A stretch of 64,000 bases of DNA from Gordonia sp. PP30. Its GTDB lineage: Bacteria; Actinomycetota; Actinomycetes; Mycobacteriales; Mycobacteriaceae. The translations under genes were made by a program, and so were the position numbers. Below are positions 57,347 through 64,000 of the stretch, piece after piece. Below the pieces are notes generated by a model that saw only the letters and a program-made list of their open reading frames with translations, ran no database searches and was not told the origin of the DNA. Numbering within the stretch: position 1 is the first letter of the stretch; each line of letters starts with the position of its first letter. Location of the stretch: contig NZ_CP095864.1 of the NCBI RefSeq assembly GCF_023100845.1, positions 3,038,001 to 3,102,000 on the forward strand, written 5' to 3'.

Positions 57347-57470
57347 CGCACCACTCCTGTTCGTACACCGAAACGATTCCGGTTCAGAGTATCGACCGCC
57401 ACCCCGGTCAGGGCCGCTTTCGCCCGCCCCGCGCTGGCCGCCGCGCGCGGCGCCGGGCACCATGGTGCCC

Positions 57471-58127
57471 ATGTCCTCCCCGATGACGGTGGTGCTGGCG
57501 CTCAAGCACCTGCACCTGGCCAAGAGCCGGCTCGCCGGGGCCACGTCGTCGGACGCCGAGCGCGAGGAACTGGTGGCCGCCATGCTCGCCGACACCGTCG
57601 GCGCGGTCCGGCGCGCGGGCGCACCGCGGATCGTGGTCGTCAGCCCGGATCCCCGCGTCCGGAGATCGGCCAGACGACTGGAGATCGACACGTGCGACGA
57701 GCCCGCGGCACCCGGCCTGAACGCCGCCCTGGCGCACGGCGCACGGCGCGCGCGGCCCGGGGACGCCGTCGTCTATCTGCAGGCCGACCTCCCCGCTCTC
57801 ACCCCCGAGTCGTTCGGCGCGGCCGTCGATTCGGCGGCGCGCCACACCGTCGCCTTCGTGTCCGACCGGGCCGGTGAGGGGACGACGCTGCTCGCCGTCG
57901 CCTCCGGCGCCGTCTTCACACCGGCGTTCGGGCCCGGTTCGGCCGCCGCTCACCGGCGCGCCGGGGCCGTCGAACTCGATCCCGCGCGCACCCGCTGGCC
58001 CGACCTGCGCTGCGACGTGGACACCGCCGCCGACCTGCGGGCGGCGACCCTGCTCGGCCTCGGCCCGCACACCGCGCCGGCCGTGCTCGATCCGCGGGCC
58101 AGGGACGTCGCACGTAATCGCCGCTGA
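57471..58127 (+). CDS. fbiD: FbiD-type PEP/2-phospho-L-lactate guanylyltransferase
   Basis: 218 residues from the ATG at 57471 (an ATG at 57462 is possible). CofC/FbiD motifs: [60 protein letters not shown] (Asp pair for metal) and [20 protein letters not shown] with the end [20 protein letters not shown]. It activates PEP (or phospholactate) with GTP in coenzyme F420 synthesis. The gpsA-fbiD-ppk1 order is as in mycobacteria. Confidence 0.93.
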   Translation: MSSPMTVVLALKHLHLAKSRLAGATSSDAEREELVAAMLADTVGAVRRAGAPRIVVVSPDPRVRRSARRLEIDTCDEPAAPGLNAALAHGARRARPGDAVVYLQADLPALTPESFGAAVDSAARHTVAFVSDRAGEGTTLLAVASGAVFTPAFGPGSAAAHRRAGAVELDPARTRWPDLRCDVDTAADLRAATLLGLGPHTAPAVLDPRARDVARNRR

Positions 58128-58144
58128 TAGGGAAGAATGGCGGA

Positions 58145-60334
58145 GTGACCGCCACGGACGAGACCACCGATGACTCGAGCACCAATCTGCCCGCCGCCCT
58201 GCCCGCCGAGACCGTCGATCCCGACGAGTCCGCGGACCTGCCCGCCGAGCGCTACTTCAACCGCGAACTGAGCTGGCTCGACTTCAACTCCCGGGTGCTG
58301 GCCCTGGCCGAGGACTCGTCGCTCCCGCTGCTGGAACGCGCCAAGTTCCTGGCGATCTTCGCCTCGAATCTGGACGAGTTCTTCATGGTCCGCGTCGCCG
58401 GCCTCAAGCGACGCGACGAGACGGGCCTCTCGGTCCGCTCCGCCGACGGCCGCTCGCCGCGCGAGCAACTGCACATGATCGCCACCCGCACCCAGAAGAT
58501 CGCCAACCGGCACGCGCGTGTCTTCCTCGACTCGGTGCTCCCCGCCCTCGCCGCGGCCGACGTGCACATCGCCGACTGGGACGACCTCACGCAACTCCAG
58601 CAGGTGCGCTTGCGTGAGCACTTCCACAACGAGCTGTTCCCGATCCTCACTCCGCTCGCGGTGGATCCGGCGCATCCCTTCCCGTACATCAGCGGCCTGT
58701 CGCTGAATCTCGCGGTGACCGTCCGCGACGAGAGCGAAGGTGAACGCTTCGCCCGGGTCAAGGTGCCCAACAACATCAATCGCTTCATCCGCGTCGACCA
58801 CCTGATCCCGAGCGACGAGCCGGAGGGCGCCGACGGTCACCAGCCGGCGATCTTCCTACCGCTGGAGAAGCTGATCGCCGCCAACCTCGAGTACCTGTTC
58901 CCGGGGATGCACGTGGTGGAGCATCACGTCTTCCGGGTCACCCGCAACGCCGACTTCGAGGTGGACGAGGACCGCGACGAGGACCTGCTCCAGGCGCTGG
59001 AACGCGAGCTGGCACGACGCCGCTTCGGCTCACCGGTGCGCCTGGAGGTCGGCGACGACATGAGCGAGCACATGCTCGAACTCCTGCTTCGCGAACTCGA
59101 CGTCGACCCCGCCGATGTGATCGCCACACCCGGCCTGCTCGACCTGACCTCGCTGTTCGAGGTCTACGGCGTCGACCGGCCCGCGCTCAAGGAACCCGCT
59201 TTCGTTCCGAAGACGCACCCCGCCTTCGGTGAACGCGAGACGCCCAAGAGCATCTTCGCGACGCTGCAGGAGGGCGACGTCCTGGTGCAGCACCCGTACG
59301 ACTCGTTCTCCACCAGCGTGCAGCGCTTCATCGAGCAGGCCGCCGCCGACCCGCAGGTGCTCGCCATCAAGCAGACCCTGTACCGGACGTCCGGCGACTC
59401 CCCGATCGTCAACGCGCTGATCGACGCGGCCGCCGCGGGCAAGCAGGTGGTGGCGCTGGTCGAGCTGAAGGCCCGGTTCGACGAGCAGGCCAACATCCGC
59501 TGGGCGCGCAAGCTGGAGAAGTCCGGGGTGCACGTGGTGTACGGCCTGGTCGGACTCAAGACGCACTGCAAGACCTGCCTGGTGGTCCGCCGGGAGGGTT
59601 CGACGATCCGCCGCTACTGCCACATCGGCACCGGCAACTACAACCCGAAGACCGCGCGGCTGTACGAGGACGTGGGCCTGTTCACCGCGGCCCCGGAGCT
59701 CGGCGCGGACCTCACCGACCTGTTCAACACGCTGACCGGCTACTCCCGCAAGACCGAGTACCGGAATCTGCTGGTGGCGCCGCACGGGATCCGCTCCGGG
59801 ATCATCGAGCGGATCGAGGGCGAGGTGGCCGCCCGCCGGGCCGGCGACACCCGGGCGCGCGTCCAGCTCAAGGCGAACGCCCTGGTCGACGAGAAGGTCA
59901 TCGACGCGCTCTACCGCGCCTCGCAGGCCGGTGTGCCGGTGGAGGTCTTCGTGCGTGGGATCTGCGCGCTGCGTCCGGGCGTTCCCGGGCTGAGCGAGAA
60001 CATCACCGTCCGCTCCATCCTCGGCCAGTTCTTGGAACACTCGCGGATCCTCGTGTTCGGCGCCGCCGAGGAGTACTGGATCGGCAGCGCCGACATGATG
60101 CACCGGAACCTCGACCGCCGCGTCGAGGTGATGGCACAGGTCCGTGATCGGCGGCTGGCCGCCGATCTGCAGGACATTTTCGACTCGGCCTTCGATCCGC
60201 GCACCCGGTGCTGGGAACTGCAGCCCGACGGATCCTGGACCGCGTCGCCCGCGGCCGGCGAGGAGGTGCGCGACCACCAGCGCCGGATGATGAATCGTCC
60301 ACGGCGCCTGCTGGATTCGGGTTCCGGCGCATGA
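58145..60334 (+). CDS. ppk1: Polyphosphate kinase 1
   Basis: 729 residues, GTG start. PPK1 domains: N-terminal [20 protein letters not shown], middle domain ending before [20 protein letters not shown], then the two phospholipase-D-like halves with [19 protein letters not shown] and the autophosphorylated His in [40 protein letters not shown] and [20 protein letters not shown]. It makes polyphosphate from ATP. The stop overlaps the mutT1 start (ATGA), so both are co-translated. Confidence 0.97.
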   Translation: MTATDETTDDSSTNLPAALPAETVDPDESADLPAERYFNRELSWLDFNSRVLALAEDSSLPLLERAKFLAIFASNLDEFFMVRVAGLKRRDETGLSVRSADGRSPREQLHMIATRTQKIANRHARVFLDSVLPALAAADVHIADWDDLTQLQQVRLREHFHNELFPILTPLAVDPAHPFPYISGLSLNLAVTVRDESEGERFARVKVPNNINRFIRVDHLIPSDEPEGADGHQPAIFLPLEKLIAANLEYLFPGMHVVEHHVFRVTRNADFEVDEDRDEDLLQALERELARRRFGSPVRLEVGDDMSEHMLELLLRELDVDPADVIATPGLLDLTSLFEVYGVDRPALKEPAFVPKTHPAFGERETPKSIFATLQEGDVLVQHPYDSFSTSVQRFIEQAAADPQVLAIKQTLYRTSGDSPIVNALIDAAAAGKQVVALVELKARFDEQANIRWARKLEKSGVHVVYGLVGLKTHCKTCLVVRREGSTIRRYCHIGTGNYNPKTARLYEDVGLFTAAPELGADLTDLFNTLTGYSRKTEYRNLLVAPHGIRSGIIERIEGEVAARRAGDTRARVQLKANALVDEKVIDALYRASQAGVPVEVFVRGICALRPGVPGLSENITVRSILGQFLEHSRILVFGAAEEYWIGSADMMHRNLDRRVEVMAQVRDRRLAADLQDIFDSAFDPRTRCWELQPDGSWTASPAAGEEVRDHQRRMMNRPRRLLDSGSGA

Positions 60335-61248
60335 GTTCAGCCACCCGCACCGTGTGGGCCGCCGGAGCGGTGCTCTGGCGGATCTCCGCGGCGGGCAAGG
60401 TCGAGGTCGCCGTCGTACACCGCAAGCGGTACGACGACTGGTCGCTGCCCAAGGGCAAGGCGCACGACGGCGAACTGCTGGTGGCCACGGCCGCCCGAGA
60501 GGTGACCGAGGAGACCGGGCACGACGGCCGTATCGGCCGGGCACTGGAAACGGTGAGCTACTCGCTCAAGCCCGGGGTCCGGAAGAAGGTCGCCTACTGG
60601 TCGATGGAGTCCACCGGTGGGCGGTTCGTCGCCAACCACGAGACCGACGACATCCAGTGGCTGTCGGTGGACGGCGCGCAGCGCACCGTGTCGTACGGCG
60701 CGGACCGCAAGGTGCTGAAAGCCTTTGCCGCACAAGATGTCCGGGACCTGCACCAGTTGGTCGTGGTCCGGCACGCCAAGGCCGGTCGACGCACCCGGTT
60801 CTCCGGCGACGACACCCAGCGCCCGCTCGACGACGAGGGTGAGGCGCAGGCCGAGGCCCTGGTGGGAGTGCTGGGCCTGTACGGCGTGCGGCACTTGCAC
60901 GCCGCGGACCGGCTGCGCTGTGTGCAGACCCTGGTGCCGCTGTCACAGGAGTTGCGCGCGGACATCGTCGTCGAACCGGCGCTGACCGAGGAGGCGTACG
61001 CGGCCGATCCCGCCGAGGCGCGGGAGCGCCTGCGGACACTGGCGGCCCCGGTCGCCGGGGTCCGGGTGGTGTGCAGCCAGGGCCGGGCCATCGCACCGCT
61101 GCTCAAACGGTGGGCGGCCGACGACCAGGTCGAGCTGCCCGCGTCCCGCAATCGCAAGGGCAGCGTGTGGATCCTCACCCTGCGCGGGGAGACGCTGATC
61201 CAGGCCGACCACCTCCCGAGTCCGTTCCCGGGGAAGAACGGGCACTGA
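60331..61248 (+). CDS. mutT1: MutT1-like protein: Nudix plus histidine phosphatase
   Basis: 305 residues. Residues 1-135 are a Nudix domain with the box [20 protein letters not shown] (G-x5-E-x7-RExxEE). Residues about 145-300 are a histidine-phosphatase domain with [20 protein letters not shown] and the second half containing [13 protein letters not shown], where the second His is replaced. This two-domain form is known from mycobacteria, where MutT1 hydrolyses 8-oxo-dGTP and 8-oxo-GTP and diadenosine polyphosphates. Coupled to ppk1. Confidence 0.93.
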   Translation: MSSATRTVWAAGAVLWRISAAGKVEVAVVHRKRYDDWSLPKGKAHDGELLVATAAREVTEETGHDGRIGRALETVSYSLKPGVRKKVAYWSMESTGGRFVANHETDDIQWLSVDGAQRTVSYGADRKVLKAFAAQDVRDLHQLVVVRHAKAGRRTRFSGDDTQRPLDDEGEAQAEALVGVLGLYGVRHLHAADRLRCVQTLVPLSQELRADIVVEPALTEEAYAADPAEARERLRTLAAPVAGVRVVCSQGRAIAPLLKRWAADDQVELPASRNRKGSVWILTLRGETLIQADHLPSPFPGKNGH

Positions 61249-61260
61249 TCCTCCGCTGAG

Positions 61261-61305
61261 CACTGAAGCACCCCCGATCCTTTCGTGATCGGGGGTGCTT
61301 CAGTG
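61261..61305. terminator. Bidirectional terminator between mutT1 and hupB
   Basis: CACTGAAGCACCCCCGATC (61261-61279) and GATCGGGGGTGCTTCAGTG (61287-61305) form a perfect 19-bp stem with a 7-base loop. No clear T-run follows on either side, as is common for actinobacterial hairpins. It separates two strongly expressed convergent genes. Confidence 0.85.
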
Positions 61306-61313
61306 GTTCGGGA

Positions 61314-62186
61314 TCAGGGCTTGGCCGGTGCGGACTTGGCCGGAGCCTTCTTGGCGGCCGTCGTCTTCTTGGCGGCCGTCGTCTTCTTGGCGGCGGTGGT
61401 CTTCTTAGCCGCGGTGGTCTTCTTCGCGGCGGTAGTCTTCTTCGCGGCGGTGGTCTTCTTCGCGGCGGTGGTCTTCTTCGCCGCGGTGGCCTTCTCGGCG
61501 GGTGCCGCGGTCTTCTTCGCCGCCGCGGTCTTGGCGGCGGTCTTGGTGGCCGTCGTCTTCGTGGGGGCCGCGGTCTTGGCGGCCCCGGTCGTCTTCTTCG
61601 CGGGCGCCGTCTTCTTCGCCGCGGAACTCTTCTTGGCGGGCGCCGTGGCCGCCGACTTCGTGGCCGCCGACTTGGTGGGAGCCGACTTGGCGGGCGCGGA
61701 CTTCTTCGCGGCGGTCGCCTTCGTGGCGGCGGGAGCGGCCTTGGCCGCTGTCGTCTTCGTGGCCGACTTCTTGGCCGGTGTGCTCTTCTTCGCGGCCGTC
61801 TTCGTCGCCGCGGCACTCGTCGCCGCACTCTTCTTCGCGGCCGCCTTCTTGGCGGGCGCCTCGGGATCGGAGGTGCGCTTCACCGCGGACTCCCCCGCCT
61901 TCAGCTTCCGGCTGCCGGAGATGATCTCCTTGAATTTCGCCCCGGGACGAAACGCCGGGATCGACGTCTCGCGCACCTTGATCGTCTCGCCGGTGCGAGG
62001 ATTGCGCGCGACACGCGGTGCGCGCCTGCGCTTTTCGAAGACACCGAAGCCGGTGATCGTGACACTCTCGCCCTTGCTGACGGCGCGGACGATGGTGTCG
62101 ATGAGGGTTTCCACGGCTTCGGTGGCGGTCTTGCGGTCGGCATCGAGGCGCTTGGTCAGCTCTTCGATGAGTTGGGCCTTGTTCAT
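61314..62186 (-). CDS. hupB: HU-type nucleoid protein with long Lys/Ala tail
   Basis: 290 residues; ATG preceded by GGAGG. Residues 1-90 are the HU fold: [60 protein letters not shown]. Residues about 100-290 form a disordered tail of PAKK, AAKK and TTAAKK repeats; the last third is seven near-identical TTAAKK units. The tail resembles eukaryotic H1 and binds DNA; in mycobacteria it is acetylated. At 290 residues it is longer than the 214-residue M. tuberculosis protein that I recall. The IS481-type element ends 168 bases upstream. Confidence 0.95.
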   Translation of the reverse strand: MNKAQLIEELTKRLDADRKTATEAVETLIDTIVRAVSKGESVTITGFGVFEKRRRAPRVARNPRTGETIKVRETSIPAFRPGAKFKEIISGSRKLKAGESAVKRTSDPEAPAKKAAAKKSAATSAAATKTAAKKSTPAKKSATKTTAAKAAPAATKATAAKKSAPAKSAPTKSAATKSAATAPAKKSSAAKKTAPAKKTTGAAKTAAPTKTTATKTAAKTAAAKKTAAPAEKATAAKKTTAAKKTTAAKKTTAAKKTTAAKKTTAAKKTTAAKKTTAAKKAPAKSAPAKP

Positions 62187-62347
62187 GCGTTCCTCCGCGT
62201 GAGTTGAATCACCGGCCGCGCCGGTTAGTTCCACACGGTAAACGGCATACGCCCAAATCGTGGGCGCAACGCCGAATCCCTTACCACCCGAGCAAGTCTG
62301 GGTAAATACCGGGGTTCACCGGCGGACCGGGATTCGGCGTCGCCACT

Positions 62348-63452
62348 GCTAGGTGTACTTCCCCGACACGTTGTGAACATCTGAGGTGAAGTGAAGACCT
62401 CCGGGCAGGATGTGGGTTACCACACTGACATCAAGCCACGGAGGTCTTCATGGTCCACGCTAACGCACCCTTGACGCCGGAGGGCAGACGACGCCTGGCG
62501 GTGCTGATCGTCGAGGACGGTTGGCCGCTGCGGCGGGCAGCGCAACGGTTCCAGGTTTCCCTGGCCACGGCCAAGCGATGGGCCGACCGGTACCGCGCCG
62601 GTCAGGAGTTGACCGACCGTAGTTCCCGTCCCCAGACCTGTCCGACGCGTCTGAACCGGCGCACCGAGCGGCGGATCATCGGTCTGCGGTTCACTCGCCG
62701 CTGGGGACCACACCGCATCGCCTACCACCTGCGGCTTCCGCGTTCGACCGTGGGCAGGGTCCTGACTCGGTACCGGATGCCGCCGCTGGCGCACCTGGAC
62801 CAGGCCACCGGGCTGCCGGTGCGCCGGCCCGCGCCCAAGAGGTACGAAGTCGACCGTCCCGGCCGGCTGGTCCATGTCGACATCAAGAAACTCGGCCGAA
62901 TCCCTGACGGCGGCGGATGGCGGGTCCATGGACGCGGCTCGGCCCAGGACCTCAGAGCCGGGCGGCACCGTGACCAGGCTGCCCGCGGCGGCGCAGCAGG
63001 ATCGCGGGGCTACCGGTACCTGCACCACGCCGTCGATGACCACTCGCGCGTGGCGTATTCGGAGATCCTCGATGACGAACGCAAGGAGACCGCGGCAGGG
63101 TTCTGGGAACGGGCCAACGCGTTCTTCGCCGAGATCGGAGTCACCGTGACCGCGGTGATGACCGATAACGGATCCTGCTACCGCTCGCGTGTGTTCGCCG
63201 CGGCCCTGGGCCCGAGTATCAAGCACAAGCGGACCAGGCCGTACCGGCCCCAGACCAACGGGAAAGTCGAACGCTTCAACCGGACGCTGGCCGCCGAATG
63301 GGCCTACGCCGCCCCGTACACCAGTGACACCGAACGCGCAGCGGCCTACCAGCACTGGCTGCACCACTACAATCACCACCGACCCCACACCGGGATCGGC
63401 GGCCTCGTCCCCTCAGCCCGCGTTCACAACCTCACGGGGAAGTACAGCTAGG
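62348..63452 (+). mobile_element. IS481-family insertion sequence with 6-bp target duplication
   Basis: Inverted repeats of 25 bases, TGTACTTCCCCG-4-GTTGTGAAC (62354-62378) and its complement (63422-63446), match at 21 of 25 positions. GCTAGG occurs directly outside both ends (62348-62353 and 63447-63452), the NCTAGN-type target duplication known for IS481. The element is 1093 bases and contains one intact transposase, so it probably moved recently. Confidence 0.92.
62450..63451 (+). CDS. IS481-family DDE transposase
   Basis: 333 residues. N-terminal HTH (PLTPEGRRRLAVLIVEDGWP, RRAAQRFQVSLATAKRWADR), then the catalytic core: LVHVDIKKLGRIPDGGGWRV (first Asp), VTVTAVMTDNGSCYRSRVFA (second Asp) and RPYRPQTNGKVERFNRTLAA (Glu). 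The frame is intact. The TAG stop at 63449-63451 lies beyond the inverted repeat, inside the GCTAGG target duplication. Confidence 0.95.
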   Translation: MVHANAPLTPEGRRRLAVLIVEDGWPLRRAAQRFQVSLATAKRWADRYRAGQELTDRSSRPQTCPTRLNRRTERRIIGLRFTRRWGPHRIAYHLRLPRSTVGRVLTRYRMPPLAHLDQATGLPVRRPAPKRYEVDRPGRLVHVDIKKLGRIPDGGGWRVHGRGSAQDLRAGRHRDQAARGGAAGSRGYRYLHHAVDDHSRVAYSEILDDERKETAAGFWERANAFFAEIGVTVTAVMTDNGSCYRSRVFAAALGPSIKHKRTRPYRPQTNGKVERFNRTLAAEWAYAAPYTSDTERAAAYQHWLHHYNHHRPHTGIGGLVPSARVHNLTGKYS

Positions 63453-63456
63453 CCGC

Positions 63457-63608
63457 GTCTCCTGAGTCTTCTCCGTAGGCATCGGTGGAGCCGCTGGGCG
63501 GCCGGCAAGGCGGAGGAGGGAGGCATAGCGGAGCTATACCGACCGACGATGACGCCGCCAGGCGTTCAGCGAGCGGGCCGCCGAGGACCGGAAAGAGACT
63601 CAGGAGAC
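63457..63608. repeat. 152-bp imperfect palindrome with 13-bp perfect ends, after leuD
   Basis: GTCTCCTGAGTCT (63457-63469) and AGACTCAGGAGAC (63596-63608) are perfect inverted ends. The arms inside remain partly complementary (GCGGCCGG and GGGCCGCC regions), and the centre contains GGCATAGCGGAGCTATACC, itself partly symmetric. It lies between the IS end and the leuD stop. It may be a leuD terminator or a MITE-like repeat. Confidence 0.55.
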
Positions 63609-63613
63609 ACGGC

Positions 63614-64000
63614 TCAGGGCAGGGTGACCGGCTTGAACGAGGGCCGCTTGCTCTCGAACTCGGTGATCGCGTCGACCTCACGCAGGGTGAGCCCGATGTC
63701 GTCGAGCCCCTCCATCAGCCGCCAGCGGGTGTAGTCGTCGATCTGCAGCGGCACGACGAGGTCGCCCGCGGTGACCGTGCGCGATTCGAGGTCGACCGTC
63801 AGCTCGAGGCCGGGTTCGGCGTCGAGTCGCTTCCAGATCAGTTCGACATCGCTCTGATCCACCTGTGCCGCAACGAGTCCCGCCTTTCCGGAGTTGCCGC
63901 GGAAGATGTCGGCGAAGCGCGAGGAGATCACCACGCGGAAGCCGAAATCCATCAGCGCCCAGACGGCGTGCTCGCGCGACGAGCCGGTGCCGAAGTCCGG
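63614..64000 (-). CDS. leuD: 3-isopropylmalate dehydratase small subunit, C-terminal part
   Basis: 129 codons of the 3' part (the gene starts beyond the window). [20 protein letters not shown] is the conserved GTGSSREHA substrate-binding loop of the LeuD swivelling domain, followed by [20 protein letters not shown] and a C-terminal region ending [10 protein letters not shown]. With LeuC it isomerises isopropylmalate in leucine synthesis. Placed upstream of hupB as in mycobacteria. Confidence 0.95.
   Translation of the reverse strand, partial: PDFGTGSSREHAVWALMDFGFRVVISSRFADIFRGNSGKAGLVAAQVDQSDVELIWKRLDAEPGLELTVDLESRTVTAGDLVVPLQIDDYTRWRLMEGLDDIGLTLREVDAITEFESKRPSFKPVTLP

Noticed and set aside
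61285..62202. Hydrophobic Ala/Val/Phe-rich plus-strand frame opposite hupB
   Set aside because: It is the complement of Lys/Ala codons (AAG-GCC read backwards) and has no coding signals.

Overview
The window is high-GC DNA from an actinobacterium of the order Mycobacteriales, most like Gordonia or a close relative. This rests on gene order and content: comEC-comEA-degV-octT-gpgP-rsfS-nadD-(CoxE/MoxR)-proA and recG-DAK2-rpmB-ung-thiL-gpsA-fbiD-ppk1-mutT1-hupB-leuD follow the order I recall for two M. tuberculosis blocks. Other markers are a coenzyme F420 gene (fbiD), methylglucose-lipopolysaccharide genes (gpgP, octT), a two-domain MutT1 and a HupB with a long Lys/Ala tail. The genus is an inference.

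Positions 1 to about 35,240 are the right-hand part of a siphovirus prophage; its left end lies outside the window. From right to left: a serine integrase (33.8-35.2 kb) abuts the attachment site, which cuts host comEC. A rightward operon (30.9-33.8 kb) encodes a repressor, a colicin E3-like ribonuclease toxin, a probable antitoxin and an ImmA/IrrE protease. A divergent control region with palindromic operators (30.8 kb) separates it from the leftward lytic genes: a Cro-like protein, an antirepressor, a run of small genes including a pentapeptide-repeat protein, an HTH-WhiB fusion, a RecB/Cas4-type exonuclease, a DUF2303 protein, a primase-helicase, a likely replication origin (20.02-20.37 kb), a RusA resolvase and an HNH nuclease. 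The late genes follow in canonical order: terminase, portal, MuF-toxin, scaffold, capsid, adaptors, tail tube, frameshifted chaperones, tape measure, minor tail proteins, endolysin and holin. Many junctions are ATGA, GTGA or TGATG overlaps, which guided start choice and revealed several very short genes.

Positions 35.2-64 kb are host chromosome. They hold the truncated comEC with comEA; degV; a decayed DUF559-type gene; the octT-gpgP-rsfS-nadD cluster; a MoxR/VWA pair with proA; a secreted HNH nuclease; recG; a DAK2 protein; rpmB; a LytR_C protein; an enoyl-CoA hydratase; ung; a hexapeptide-repeat protein; thiL; gpsA; fbiD; ppk1-mutT1; hupB; an intact IS481-family element inserted upstream of hupB; and the 3' part of leuD. 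Several convergent gene ends are filled by long perfect hairpins.

The most notable systems are the toxin-antitoxin pair inside the repressor operon, a MuF capsid protein with a C-terminal nuclease-like toxin domain, an 11-copy repeat array between two DnaA boxes, and a CCA-ended tRNA-like element between prophage genes.
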